Positions 12,097-24,800 of a stretch of 64,000 bases of DNA are shown here, piece after piece. Within the stretch, counting starts at the first letter, position 1. The number at the start of each line of letters is the position of its first letter. Under the pieces are notes generated by a model that did no database searches, was not told the origin of the DNA, and saw nothing but the letters and a program-made list of their open reading frames with translations. The DNA comes from Paulownia fortunei (taxonomy: Eukaryota > Streptophyta > Magnoliopsida > Lamiales > Paulowniaceae): NCBI GenBank assembly GCA_019321725.1, contig CM033116.1, positions 13,162,841-13,226,840 on the forward strand. Reading direction: 5' to 3'. A program made the position numbers and the translations under genes.

Positions 12097-14357
12097 TGTA
12101 ATACCCAATTATCTCCTATATAGGCAATAATAAACATCTTGCATGACTATGCATCTAATCAATATGCATTATTGGATTATGCCATACAAATAGCATGATT
12201 ACACAAATATGAATAAGTGTTACTATATGCTCCAGTTACATGTATTATTATATGAAATATGAGATTAAACTTTTGGTTCTTGATTTAATATATTCTTTAA
12301 GTGCCATTTTGTAGTGAAAAGCTCGATATCTTGGTTAAAAAAAATTGATGTGTTGAACGGCCATGAAATAAATTATTTATATTGGTTTATACTTGTTACA
12401 TTCTAAAGTGAATATTTGCTTGAAATATGTTACATTTGGCTAAGAGCTAAAAGTATGCAAAATCGTGCAATTTGATTGGTTGGTTGACTAGGTTGCATGA
12501 AATCATTTTAAACCGCATTGCACTTGATTATAATACCAAAGCATCAATTTTTGTCATCTCCCTAGCATAAACGTGGCTCTTTGCATGAGAAGACAACAAG
12601 CATGTGTCAACTAATCACCACCCTCCACTTATCTCTCTTTGAAATGTTAGACAAGTTATTTTTAGCCATATTTTCTTGTGGAAGCTCCTCAAAAATGACC
12701 AGCCTTCTTCTCAAAAATTTCTCCCAAATTTCTACACTCTCTTACTCACAAAAATTAAATTCAATCCATAGAAATCCATAAAACACAAACTAGAACAAGT
12801 TTCCACACTTTTAAGCCTGAAAACCTTTGATTTTCAAGCTTAATTTCAATTTAATCAAGGTATATTCTTTTTCAATATTTGTTATGATGAATTTATAGTA
12901 TTTTGGATGATTACATATTTTACTACATTTTTGTATGAATGAAAACATAAGTGGGATAGACTTAAAGCCAAAACTAAGCTAGTTAAACTAGTTTTTAACA
13001 AAATTGATAGTCTTGTGAAATATGCTTAATTTACTTATTTCTATTGATTTTGTAATGCTTATATTATGTTTGAAAATACCTATAAATGATTGTGAACAGT
13101 AGTAATTAAGTTGCTTAATTGAAGGTTAGAATCAATTTAAGTTAGAACTGAGTTTAAGTCATGTTAATTTAGATTGTGTTCAAGTTTTGTGGGTTGCCCT
13201 AATAATTATGTTTGAATTATTAGTTATTTAATGGCTGTCCTAATATTTAAAGACTTAAATTAGTAGTAAAATATAGATTATGCATTGTTTTTGAGGTCCT
13301 GTAATTGATATGAAATTGTTTACAAAGGATTGAAAAGTCTATACGATTTTAATTAGAATAAATTATGTGATTTATGAAAAGAATATTGAAAGGTACATGA
13401 CTTGATTATGTTAGTCCTTTAACACATTCTATCTTTCAAAGAGATTGACCTTTTCACTTAGCTTAAAATGGACTTGAGGTAAGTTGAAACTTTCATTTGT
13501 TATATCACAAGAATCATATAATGTTGTTCATATTTCAATGTGATTGTCATTATTAGTCAAGTGATGTAATGTTTGATGCATTCATGGTTCATGAAGCATG
13601 ATACTACTAAGAGTATAATGAGATTTTGGAAAAGAAAGTATGGTACTTGATTGATGATCGGGTAGACAAGGGACGCGAGAGGGATCGATGAACCCATCAA
13701 ATGGTGGCAAATACTTGAGGTTGAAAAACCGATATAGAAAAGCCACAATTAATGAGATAAAATACGGTTAACACCTGAGGTTGAAAGACCAAGTACGGAA
13801 ACTCTGTATTATTTCTCTTATTGGCAATCATTATAAACAGGTTCTGAAAACTATAGTTTATCGCTATTAGTTTAGTACCACACTTCAAGGGTCCTAAAGA
13901 ATGATTTATGAATGAAAGTTATTAAATTGAATAATTTATGTAATCATTTATGTGATTTACATGTACGTTATTTTTTATTGCATCAGTTTCACCTTACTGT
14001 GCCTTTAGCTCATTAGATTCATATGATGCAGAAGAAAATATACAGGTTTAGAGGTTGACTGAGTTTTCAGAGCATCTAGATAGAGATTTGTTCATATGCC
14101 ATATTTCAAGTTGTTTTGTAAACTATGTTTTATTTTTAAATAAACCTTGTAAATAGATGTACTCAGTTTTGGTTTATGTATATGGTGTGTTTAAATGAAA
14201 TGAAACAATAAATAAATTCAAGTTCTTTCTCTTATAGCCAAAAAGGGGAACTTTTATTAAAACCATAACTTTAATATTGATGAAAAGTTAATATTTCTTA
14301 ATTTAATTGTATCAGCTTGTCTAGGTTCTGCAGTTAGGTTAAGGGTGTTACATCTGG
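12092..14357 (+). mobile_element. Solo LTR of a second Tekay-like family
   Basis: Begins TGTAATACCC at 12097 and ends GGGTGTTACA at 14352 (2256 bp). These are the same terminal signatures as the other Tekay-like LTRs here but the body is clearly different. Flanks are TCTAG (12092-12096) and TCTGG (14353-14357), a 5-bp TSD with one mismatch, suggesting an old insertion. No PBS or coding sequence is attached. The CTTTAGCTCATTAGATTCATA segment near 14000 corresponds to the GCGTTAGCTCATGTAG region of the other LTRs. Confidence 0.8.
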
Positions 14358-14510
14358 CCTCATAGCGTGGCGCCTATAGATGGTGCCACAACACCGAAGC
14401 CTTTGTAGGCTTTGTGCTGCAGTGGTCTCTAGGTAATGCCGCAGCGCTCTTGCCTCTGCATGTATGGCGCTACCGTGCCTTCAGATGGCGCTGCATGCCT
14501 ATACGTGACT
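14353..14510. repeat. GC-rich degenerate short-repeat block
   Basis: Contains repeated units around TGGCGC, GGTGCC, GCCGCAGCGC and GGCGCTGCATGCC in an otherwise AT-rich region. It continues the block interrupted by the preceding solo LTR. It resembles in style, but is not the same as, the GCGCCTAGGCGC palindromes in the Athila-like LTRs at 30.7, 39.3 and 41.4 kb. Function unknown. Confidence 0.5.
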
Positions 14511-14674
14511 ATTTTTTCTTAATGTCCAACATCAACAATCCATCTCATTTCAACTTTTAACATTTAAAACATTTAATCCCAAGTATAATATTATATAAAT
14601 AATTTTATCACACATAAATAATCTAGTTTTACCACATAAACTTTCAGGCATTATTTGCAAAATGCATAAACCTA

Positions 14675-14687
14675 GGTTCTAATACTA
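14675..14687 (-). other. Degraded copia primer-binding site
   Basis: Read on the minus strand the sequence is TAGTATTAGAACC, three transitions away from the initiator tRNA-Met PBS TGGTATCAGAGCC. It lies immediately after an LTR end (CAAACCCAACA on the minus strand), as expected for a 5' LTR/PBS junction. Confidence 0.6.
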
Positions 14688-14688
14688 C

Positions 14689-16480
14689 TGTTGGGTTTGT
14701 ATAATCATAGGATAGCATATTGGCAAAAATTTAAAATTTTCAACAATTGAATTAAAACATACATCACATGTAAAAGCATATCCTGAATTTGTTCTGATAA
14801 TTCAGTTTGGGTTTCTGATTGCTCGCTTAATAATTAAAGCAAGAATTTCACAAATTATACCTTAAAAGCACTCCGGCTAATGTAGGGTGTAAAGTAATTT
14901 AAATTGCTACCTCATCATGAACTTTTCATAGGAATTGCCAAAAATGATTGGAATCGTTCGGCCTAAACCAAAAATGGATTTTCTCCAGATGTATGCCCTC
15001 TAATGGTATCCATACCTCAAGTAATTCCACAAATCTTGAAACATTAACCCTTTGTTCCTAATCTAGATTTTAGGAGTGCAGTTATAATTCTTAAATCAAC
15101 AAGTAATTAGAAGAATTAAACTGATATCAAAAAATGATAGAACCTTTTTTGATGGAAAAAGGAAATAACAAGAGAGAAGAAAGAAGAAGAGAAAGACAAC
15201 ATTTTCTCTTGCTAGAGGAGATAGCCAATTTTTGCTTGTGAAAAGAAGCATCCAAATGGCCAAGTGATGGAGGAGTATTCTCCTCTAAGATGTAACTCCA
15301 TTAGGTATCTAACACCTTTTTTCCTTATCTCTTTCTTGTTTCCATATAAGATTAGGATTCTTTGTCTTGCTTTCCAAGACTCCCAGTGGGCCTCTTCTAC
15401 GGACCGATTAGCTTGGGTTTGGACATTAATTAATTTAACTTAGTCCAATTTGTTGATCTCTGTCAATTAATCAAGACCAATTTAATTTATTGATCAATCA
15501 ATTAATTAATTAGTTCCATAAAATCTACCTAATAAAATTAGGTCCAATTAAATAATCATATTATTTAATTAATTTAACTCCTTAAGCTAATTTAAGCTAG
15601 TATTTAATTAAATTAATTAATTAGTTAATTCACTCTCCATGAGCCCCTAATATTAATTAGGTCTAATTAAATAATTAAATTATATAATTGAATGAATTAA
15701 TTTAATTCTTTAAATTAATTATAACTCCAATTAATCTCGACTAACTAACTTAATCCAACTTCTTTGATTACTTTCTAGATTAGAAGTGGACTATTCCGAT
15801 TTGTTTGTGACCTCTTAGATTCACAACTATGCTAAAAATGGGCTGCAACTCTTGCAACATAGTGAATAAATTGATATTATGATTAATTAATCTAATTAAT
15901 TAATCATCTTGGAATTAACTCCATAATTTCAAAAACCTCATAAGTTATGGGAAATACCTAGTAGTACATCATGACTATCTAGTCTTAGGTGAATAGCAAG
16001 TGAAGCTATTTCTATTACGCCATGAAAATACGGTCCTTCCATCAACTAATCTCCCTATTAAGTATGGGGCACGAATTATTAGTTGAAATCCTATTTTGGC
16101 TTAATAACAATGATTCCATTTCAAGTCATATTAACCCATTGCGTTAGAAAACCCTCGTCTCTTCAGTGTCAAGAACTATGAAAACATAACAGATTCACCT
16201 ATTCTACTAGATAGGTGACAAATTACTTGTTGGTCACTCATTAACCTCCATACTAGAAGATATTACACCTAACGTATACACCTTATGATTGTCATACAAT
16301 TGAAAAATACTTCAAAATGTAACATGTCCCACACAATATTACCATGGTGTCTTAAATCTAAGGACTAATTCGTAACTAGAAAATTCTCATTATACAAACA
16401 TCATTTCCAATTGAGAATTTTAGTGGGCCTATTTGGTGTACTTATTCTCCAATAAGTACCTGCAAACATGCACTAGCGTC
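14689..16480 (-). repeat. Ty1/copia LTR (minus strand), decayed
   Basis: On the plus strand it begins TGTTGGGTTTG at 14689, which is the 3' edge of a minus-strand LTR next to the degraded PBS. From about 15400 it is homologous to 4853-5945. The distal edge is uncertain; homology fades near 16480. About 15460-15760 is made largely of AATTAATT-type words, which makes alignment ambiguous there. No coding region is visible. Confidence 0.55.
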
Positions 16481-17189
16481 ATGACGTCGATGCCTATGGA
16501 GTGAGATATCTTCTTTTCAAGCATGCACAGTGTGCGCGAGTCTATTGGGTTTATTAATATCCTATCTCAATGAACCCTCGATTCAAAATGAGTTTAAGAC
16601 TAAAACCATAGAGGCATAATTCATGATTGCTATCATATGCGCGACCATGGCCCTATTTTGTGCTTTTTAATTAAATTTTTACTTTAAATGATTTTTTTCT
16701 TTTTAAAAGTTTACGTTCTAAAATATTTATTTTTTCTAATAAATTAAAAGTATATGCTATAACGCAGGAATCAGAATGAGAAAAAATACTTTCCTACTGT
16801 TAAGATTAAATAAGAATAAAAATTTAAAAACTTGATACCCATTTCTCTCTTACATATTCAAATTATAGTTTAATTGGATTATTTTTTTTTTACTCTATAA
16901 TTTCAAGAAAAACTTACATTATTTTCAATGAGAGAAATAATATATTTTCTATTTTTATTTTGAATTATGGCTAAAAAATGAAAAAAACGACTCAAAATGT
17001 TGGCATTGTTTAGGGACTTTATCTAATTATCAAAATGTAATTAAAAATAAAGAAGTGTCATTTAGTTAATATATTTCCAATAAGACTGTTCATCACATGA
17101 GTATAGAAACAACCAATAATTGGCATGTCAGGCACTACTGTAACACTTTGATCCCAAAACAAGATGATTACAGGCTACATGTTCATTTT
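16481..17189. other. No gene recognised
   Basis: T-rich and A-rich low-complexity DNA with no supported reading frame. The outer edge of the MULE terminal repeat is probably near 17131 (GGCACTACTG), but a 9-bp TSD could not be matched. Confidence 0.5.
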
Positions 17190-17390
17190 TTATGAAAAAA
17201 TTATTTGTCATCCAAACTATGCACATTTTTACACATCACCCACTAAACTTTTGTTTTTTTGCACTTGATCCCCCAAACTACACCGCTTTTATAGTTTACA
17301 ATCTAAAACACACCACCAATGGAATATTACATGGAGATGTTGTCACATGCCAAACACGAGCATTTTTTAAGAGTTTTTTGGTCATTCAAA
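17190..17390 (+). repeat. Left terminal inverted repeat copy of a MULE
   Basis: About 200 bp that match, in inverted orientation, 42740-42935. Shared landmarks are TTTACACATCAC.CACTAAA, the AAACTACAC..CTTTTA.AGTTTA block, and TCACATGCC followed by ATTTTTTAAG. A MULE transposase lies between the two copies on the minus strand. Long inverted repeats of this length are typical of Mutator-like elements. The outermost ends are less similar and no TSD was found, so pairing of the two copies is an inference. Confidence 0.6.
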
Positions 17391-18389
17391 CTTTTTCTTT
17401 TTATGGGAAAAATAGTCATCTCAATGTAACCAGCCTTATTTCCGCACGAACGTAACGTTCTTCTACCATTATTTTTTCTTTTTTTGTGGTGGTGTGAATG
17501 TGGAGATAAATAGTCGAGTTCTCCATGGATGAAATCTGCCATTATTGAAGTAATACCACAAAGAAGACTTCAAGGACTAATCTCAACCCAAGAAGTGAAA
17601 TTTAAAAAATTATAATTTCTTTTTAATTTGGGATTTTTGAAAATTGTCCATTGTTTGTGCATTTGTGAAAAATGGTATTTAAAATTTTGGTTTAATTATT
17701 TAATTTATGAAAAAACAAATTGAATCTTTCCATTTAATTTCTGGAAAATGCTTATGTTAAAATTCTCTCAAATTAATTTATATTTTATGAAATAATTTGA
17801 ATTTTAAAAAGTTGGAGATGTAATTACTTTGTGTGGATTGACCCCCCCAGTATATACTAGAGAACGGCAAATTATCTCAGGGCTACAAAAATGAGTTAAC
17901 AAGCTTGAAGATAAATTGAAAAGAAAGAAGTCAATGAAGAAGTGGTTGTGGCTGGCATTGGTTTCATATTAGACAATATTGTACCTCCTTAAGTGATTTA
18001 ACTATTTATAGATGGTTGGCTTTCTATAAGACTTAAATTGTAAGATAATGTGATGGCATTAGCTAGGAGTTAGGATATGACCAAATTCAAGTTGGCTGCA
18101 CAATGACGTAACAAAAAGTATAGGCCATAGTAAACTATCTAAAGGCAGTTTACACAAAATAATGACAAAAAAAGTGTTTAATATGACCCCAAAAATTATA
18201 CTGCAAACTATCGAAAATCCCTAAAAGCTACACTATCCACATTCTTCCTCACTATAGGTCATCTATTCCATAAGTGTCTAATACAATGGCACAAACTTGT
18301 CATATTGGTACTTTTTTAGACCCTACGAGTTATACAATTGCAAAAAGTGTCATATGACTCCAAAAACATAAATTATCCCCAATGTCACA
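17391..18389. other. Unassigned DNA inside the proposed MULE
   Basis: AT-rich, no supported gene. A short minus-strand frame starts at 17542 but shows no family signature. This would be the 3' non-coding side of the proposed MULE. Confidence 0.4.
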
Positions 18390-18736
18390 TTTGGGTGCAC
18401 ATTAGTTCTTTTTCTTCTTGTTCTTCTTCTTTTTGTAGAACCACTTCTTTGATGTCTGTTCCTTGTTGCTGGAGAACCTGACATTTTGTAAGATTGTTGC
18501 TTCCTAAAGGTCTCTACATAGACCTAGTTGAAGTATTAGGATTGGAGTTGCTTGCAATTAAATCATTAACCTTGCTTCCTGTATCTTTATTCTTTGAAAC
18601 TACATCCCTAGTTTTGCTTGTTGTTCCTTGAGGCTTTGCAATTACATCTTTGGCTTTTTTATTGATAATTAAGAGCAAACATCTTTCCAAGAAGCCACAT
18701 CTTGTATAGCTTTCTTGTTTACATATTCATAAAAAA
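18390..18736 (-). pseudogene. Possible C-terminal tail of the MULE transposase gene
   Basis: The minus strand encodes a Lys/Ser/Thr/Asn-rich stretch (KAKDVIAKPQGTTSKTRDVV, continuing to a stop near 18530), similar in composition to the tail encoded at 26.6-26.9 kb. Position and strand fit a tail displaced by later insertions. There is no diagnostic motif, so this is a weak call; it could be unrelated low-complexity coding-like DNA. Confidence 0.3.
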
Positions 18737-21700
18737 ATTCGCGCTAAATTGGCTAAAGGTGTAATATCCAAGCCTCATACTACTTAGTTGGCCAATATGA
18801 TTCATACACTACATGCTACTTATATGCTAATTTACATTAATATCTACATCGCATTTTTTATAGCATTCTTAATTATTATACCTCTAATACTATCACTTGA
18901 TGTTAGTGGTTGAGATCCTATAACCTAATTAAGTAATTCTATATTTAGATAAGAAAAAGAATAGATTGGTCACTATATTGGATATTCATTATAATTTTGA
19001 AAGTGTTAAAGGTGTTACTAGTAAGCTTATATGATTCGATTAAATTAAATCGAAGTGTTTTAAAAGTATACATCCATGAATTAACATACTTAGGATATTG
19101 GACATGATATAATGTGATTTAAGTGTCATATTACAAGTTCCATGTGTGCATAGGATTTTAGAAATGCAAACTAGATAATCATTTAAGAATCGAGTGTCAA
19201 TCGATTTAGAGACCAAATGAATGGCTAAGAAATTAGGGCAAAATTTTATTATTCGATCGTATGGAAATTAAAATAGGTTGTAAATAGATAAATAAATATT
19301 GATAAACACTAGATTAGAGCTGTATAAAGTATGATTAATATCATATTTGAACCACCAGTTGACACCTCAACCTTTGCCAACTTAAGCTACCACCTCAACC
19401 TTTCTTCATTTCTATCCTTGAACCCTGACCAAAAATCATTTTCTAAGCTATTTCACCTCCCAAACCGCCATATTGAATTTTAGAAGTTTCTCTCAAGTGA
19501 TTTCAAGTAAATAAAAAAATGAAGGAAGCAAAGGGAAGTAAGGAGGAGCAAGTAGAAACTAAAATCTATGCATATGTGAGCTTAACTCATGTTTTTTATT
19601 TAAGTTCTTGAATTGTCTGAGGGTTTATGAATTTTAAAGCTTCTATTATGGTTTATAATCATGTTAGGATGTTATTTATGGTCTTACAATCCACAAAAGA
19701 GGGATTTTTAGTTACAAAATCGCAATAGAAATCACTAGGGATAGAACTTGTATACTGGTTGGTTTTTATTTTTAAAGATTTATATATGTGTAATAACTTG
19801 ATTAAAACCTATATATTTCACCATATATGTGTTTATATATGATTTTAGTTGATGTATGTAAGTTTGGAGAGGTTATAAATTGAAATATGGTTTGATATTT
19901 AAAGAGACACTCAAAATTGTCATGATAGAACTTATAGTTTTTGTGTTGTGATAAATAGGCTGGTTTTTCTAAGGTAAATCAGTGATTTTAGGCAATTATA
20001 AAATATTATTACATTGATATACATACTATCTAAGTATGGTAAAAATTTGGGAGTGATTGAATATGCTCAAGGATGTCAAAATTATCAAACAACTAAATTG
20101 GACAACAAGAAAATATGAAAATGTGAATTTGTCCCATTTTATAACTTAGCATATTTCAACCTAGACAAATTGCTATTGAGTGGTTATAGTACTTAGATTA
20201 TATGATATTTACATGTATCTAAGATGAGAAATTGAGGTATTTGAGAGACTATATTGAGTTCTAGTTTTTGAAAACTTGATTGTTACCTAGATTGCTTGGT
20301 ATTTAAGGTCTTAGTATGATATTTTATGCTTTTGACTTGCCAAATTGGGAATGACGCTTGATGTTAGGTAATATTATAGGATATTTTACAGTTAAGATTG
20401 GAGGGGAACAATAAACAAATCTAGACTAAGCCACCAATCAAGTGAAAGGTAAGCAAAGATCCATTTGCAACTACAATGCATGAACATAGTATGTCTTGAA
20501 CCATTTATACCTAATGTGTTGATAATATTTAAATTAACTGGATGACAAGTATAGTGTGTACCTTAAGAGTTTTATGATTTTTAAAACATGTTGAGAGCAA
20601 GATGACTTGCATTTCATATTGAAGATACCACTCATGTGCATTTATATGTGCATGCACGACATATGAGTATAATAGATGTTCTTCCATACACTTTACAGTT
20701 TGAGACATGATTTTTAGAAAGAAAATATTTTTGTTGGCCACTACTAGTGTACGGAGGTATGATTATGTGATATTTTGGATTGTCGTGAGTGTTACTTCTC
20801 GGAGGATCATAGGGGTTGACAGAGGGTGTGCCTCTGGTAGTCATGAGAGGGTAGACCACTTGACTATGCCCTTATTGACTCCGCTAGTGGAAAGACTTAT
20901 GGAGGATCACGGGGGAAGACAGATGGTGGACCTTTAGTAATTCCAGGAGATGGCCCTTGGACTGAGTCAATTTGTTTATGGTCACGTGATTATTGATATT
21001 ATTCAGAGCTCTATCCGATGCATAGTATGTGGGCCAAGGGCCCAATAAATGAAGTAATTTTTTATAAAAACTCTTTGATTTATGAGTACTCAAATTTGAT
21101 ACATTTATAATATCGTATCTTAGAGATGAGTTGCATGAGATTTTATATCATACTCTTGCCACGCATGAATTTTACTTATTGAGCGTTAGCTCATGTAGTT
21201 CATGCATTATAGGTGAGCATGGTGAAACTTGAGACCTCTGGTTTACTGACTGGCAGTGGAGCTCCTACAGGCTTTCAAAGATCAATATACTTGAATGACG
21301 ACCTATTGGGCTATTTTGTGGGTTGTGATTTTGATTTTATAGTTATTATATTATATTAGTATCTTTATCCTGTATATCACTTTCAAAACTCCTTTGTGAT
21401 AGACAAATTGAGTTTGTGATGATTTTGATAGACTTGGTTAATGTTTTAATAACGGCCTATGTATATACAATGTTACAGGATATGAAAGCACTTTACTTTT
21501 ATCAATATTTTGTTGAACTAACTAGAAAAAAAAAGTTATACATACGCATACATGCACAAATTATGTTGCACAGGTTGTTTATATATATATATATATACAT
21601 ATTGTTGGGAGGTTGTGACAAAAGGTATGGGTCATAATTATTACGAAGAACCCACATGGCCCAATGAGCTTAAATATATATATTTCTAGTTGTAATTCTA

Positions 21701-21880
21701 GGTACTATTCCATGTGACGTAGGCTTAGCGGTTCTAGAACCATTAATGATTAGTTAACTAGAAGATCTATTTGCAAATCCTTTAAAAATATTACCTGAAT
21801 GGTATTTCTTTCCCGTATTTCAAATACTTCGTACAGTGCACAATAAATTATTGGGTTTTCTTTTAATGGTTTTAGTACTT
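18737..21880 (+). pseudogene. petD: Plastid petD pseudogene (cytochrome b6f subunit IV), split by a solo LTR
   Basis: Nuclear copy of chloroplast DNA. The first ~20 bases (18737-18759, CGCTAAATTGGCTAAAGG) and the segment 21621-about 21880 join across the solo LTR into petD exon-2 sequence: AKLAKGMGHNYY, then a proline-rich loop, PVVILGTI, VGLAVLEP and [16 protein letters not shown] are visible. The native protein is the subunit IV of the thylakoid cytochrome b6f complex. Here the sequence has substitutions, an internal stop around 21755, loss of homology after about 21880 and a 2.86-kb insertion, so it is non-functional. The solo LTR's 5-bp duplication AAAGG is petD sequence. Confidence 0.88.
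18760..21620 (+). mobile_element. Solo LTR, Tekay-like, with TSD AAAGG, inside petD copy
   Basis: Begins TGTAATATCC and ends TTGTGACA (2861 bp), flanked by perfect AAAGG repeats at 18755-18759 and 21621-21625. Closest to the LTR end at 1-643. It contains the same internal landmarks as the other Tekay-like LTRs (CCACTACTAGTGTACG, GAGCGTTAGCTCATGTAG). No internal region remains, so the element was removed by LTR-LTR recombination. Confidence 0.92.
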
Positions 21881-22044
21881 AGATTTATTAGATTTGTTGC
21901 CACTACCCCTAAAAATAAAAGAATCAATTACATTTTTCATATAATCTCCTCTTATAAATAGACTAAAATTCCCTCTACTGCCCCTATGGGGATGGTCTAC
22001 AGGGTTCATAAATACTCATCTTACTACAGGATACATAGCTAACG

Positions 22045-22248
22045 CTTGGAGTTTTACATAAAGAAGAAGAAAACTTACCATTAGAGGACAATCAACACAT
22101 AGTTCATTTATCTCTTTTTACTTTTCACGATAAATTGGATAAACTAAAAAAAAAGCAATGAAATCAATTTTTATTGATCAATCTGAATTATCTCCCAAGG
22201 TCTATAATTGCCTCAAAAGGTTCAATATATATACATTATTGGACTATC
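22045..22248 (+). pseudogene. rpoA: Plastid rpoA pseudogene fragment
   Basis: About 200 bp match the C-terminal part of the plastid-encoded RNA polymerase alpha subunit: [24 protein letters not shown], then after a one-base frame change [20 protein letters not shown] and NIYTLLDY. The native protein serves the plastid polymerase. This fragment lacks the N-terminal domain and is frameshifted. It is on the same strand as the petD copy, whereas the two genes are convergent in standard angiosperm plastomes, so the insertion is rearranged or composite. Confidence 0.85.
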
Positions 22249-22659
22249 CTTCAGAACATATAGCTTTTCTTTTTTTAGCCTAGCCTTTTTTTCCTATGCC
22301 GATAGAATAAACAAGACTAACTTGACTTCAAACTCTTTCAATCAGCCATTAGATTGACCTCTCGATTTGCCTTTCAAAATGAAAGGGGTTCCAACTTTTT
22401 TTTTGCACAAAGTTTTATTACTATTAATGTGTGGCTTAGAGATTTCTTATAAGCACATGCATCCCATGTAATTCAGTCTTATGGTTCTTCATTATCTACA
22501 CATGGCCTTTTTTTCCTAGGTGATCATTTTATATAAGCTTTTAGTTTAATGTTTCTATACTGATTCAGTATACTCTAAAGATGCCCTCGATACAATATTG
22601 ACGGTCCTACAAAAATCAAATTTCAGTGATTATCTTTTACTAATCTCATCTTTTATGGA
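22249..22659. other. No gene recognised
   Basis: AT-rich sequence after the rpoA homology. It could be further diverged organelle DNA or MULE sequence; I cannot assign it. Confidence 0.4.
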
Positions 22660-23282
22660 ATTGATCCCCTTTGACTATACCCACCTTCAACTACAAACGT
22701 GTATAAAAGAAGCAAATATGTAAGAAGCAAAAAGAACATGATGAAAAGCATGAATCCCAAAAAGGCAAAATGGAGGAAAGTGGGGAAGAAAGGAGGATTG
22801 TAAAGATATTGAAGTGAAAAACACATAGCTCTCTTATTTTGTGGTATTCTTACCCTTTTTTGGTAGGTAAAACCTATGCCTTATGTTACAAGCTTATTAA
22901 ATTCCTATTAATCTAAGTTTGTGTGGTGTCTAAATTAGTGGAGAAGGTATATGAAAACTAAGTCTATGGAGCACCAAAGAGATTCCTTGCTTTGACCAAG
23001 GGGGTCATTGGTTAAATTCATACCAGAAATGCATGCAGGAAAAACTTGAACTTTACACTTCACGCACACATATTTTGGATTCATGATTAGATTGATGAAG
23101 CACAGTTTTTGTAGTGTCATTCAACTAGTTTTGTGACTAACATTTAGACTTATGTGCAATAAAGATTGTTGGGCACTATATTGATTGATCAAGTTAAGTT
23201 ATTTAAGCTTAATAATGAGCTTATGCTTAGTTTGGTTTATAACTTTGCTCACGAACTAGCAAAAGAAAAGTTTGGGAGTAGT
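22660..23282 (+). repeat. Athila-like 3' untranslated region and polypurine tract
   Basis: Resembles in layout the 37.9-38.67 kb region of the complete Athila-like element: an A-rich AAGAAGCAAA.. stretch, a CTATGGAG.. motif, and a terminal purine tract AAAAGTTTGGGAGTAG directly before an LTR start (TGATAAG at 23283). Suggests the 3' end of a mostly deleted Athila-like element. Confidence 0.5.
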
Positions 23283-24800
23283 TGATAAGCTCATAATTTG
23301 ACATATTTCTAACACTCTCAAAAGCACAAATTTGGATGTTTTATCTCATAATTAATGGAATTGTGTTTTATCTTATGATATATGTTGTGTAGGTACAGAG
23401 TTGGAAGAAATGGGATTGAAATATGAAAAATGTAAAAAAATAAAAAAAATAGTTTCGAGCTATAACCTCAAAAATCTATGCAGCAGCTCAAGATGATGAA
23501 AAGTGATAGTACGTTTTGAGTTGTTGCCCAAAAATTCCATGTCGGGGCCCAAATGTATAGAGTGTTTCAAGTCGTGGCACAAAAATTTCATATCGCGGCC
23601 CTAATGCATAGATTAGAAAATAGAAGGTTTTGAGCCGTGGCACCAAAATCTTGGTCGCGGCTCCACTGTGCACAACAGAAAAATATTCTCCAACAATTTT
23701 TTTAAAACAAGTGGTGAAAAAAGGCTCATTTTAGCATCTTTCTTGTTTCTCACACGTTAGATACAATATATACATCACAATGTGATATGCTTGTATATAC
23801 ATTATATACATAATTCATATCATACTTTACATCACACACTCTACACTTAAAATGTCACACACTTTTCTCTCCATTAAAACACCCATTTTCCCATACAACT
23901 CCATACACTACACCAAGAACACACACACCCATTAGCAAGGAGCTTGGCATTAGAAGACAAAAAGAGGGGGAGCTTCGTTGGGCATTGAAGATTTTGAAGA
24001 AAAAGTGAAAAATCACTTCGTGATTGTAATCTTCTATTTTAATTTCTTCTTTCGTTTTGCTTAGTTTCGAGAAATTTATAAGAATCATGATGTTGGGTAA
24101 CACTTAGTGCTTGCTTAATTTCAATATGAACCAAATTACTTTTGTCAAGACTTGCAAAGCCATTTTAATGGAGTTATGAATTGATGTTTATATTGTGATT
24201 GGAGTATTGTTTTTTTGTGATGAGCATATATTATATTTTTAATGCTTTTTGAGACTTGGCTAATTTTAAGTTGATTTTAATTATTGTAATTAAGATCGAG
24301 AGGTGTGGTTGTAGCAATGGATCGGGTAGTATATGCTACAGACTAACCTCAATACAGATATAGACATAGGTATGTGCGGTAGTCATAGGTGTGAAAATCG
24401 AAAGTTAGTAGAATTCACAAAGCTCAAAGCACTCTTAGTGGGATAACCTATAGTTAGAGATGACGTCGGTGGCCTACTAGGGGTAGATTTGGTTCGACTC
24501 GAGAGAGAACACAAATTACATTAGGAAGACCCATCGTTCTTAATCACAATTGAGTTAGGTTCATCACGTAAGATAGCTAACCAATGCCTTGACTCTTCTT
24601 GGTATTAAATTCAATGTCAATCTCCTTAAGCTTTAGTTGCTTTTGTTAAATTTTCAATCACCACTATAATCGTTAGGTCAAATATAACATAGATAATATA
24701 TAATTGGTAATTACACATGCACTCCCTAAGGATACAATATTCTACTCACTCTTTATTACTTATTGACACTGTGTACTTACAGTTTGTTACCACTTGTTTT
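23283..24800 (+). repeat. Athila-like LTR (3' LTR of a degraded element)
   Basis: Starts TGATAAGCTC after a polypurine tract. Near its end it carries TTGACACTGTGTACTTACAGTTTG, matching the TTGACACCGTGCACTT.. end of the LTRs at 38.7 and 40.8 kb. 23450-23670 holds degenerate GC-rich units (GTGGCAC / GTCGCGGC). The 3' edge is uncertain (about 24800) and no TSD partner was identified. Confidence 0.55.

Noticed and set aside
18737..22248. Functional petD or rpoA gene
   Set aside because: Both are partial, frameshifted or interrupted, and both are plastid genes out of place.
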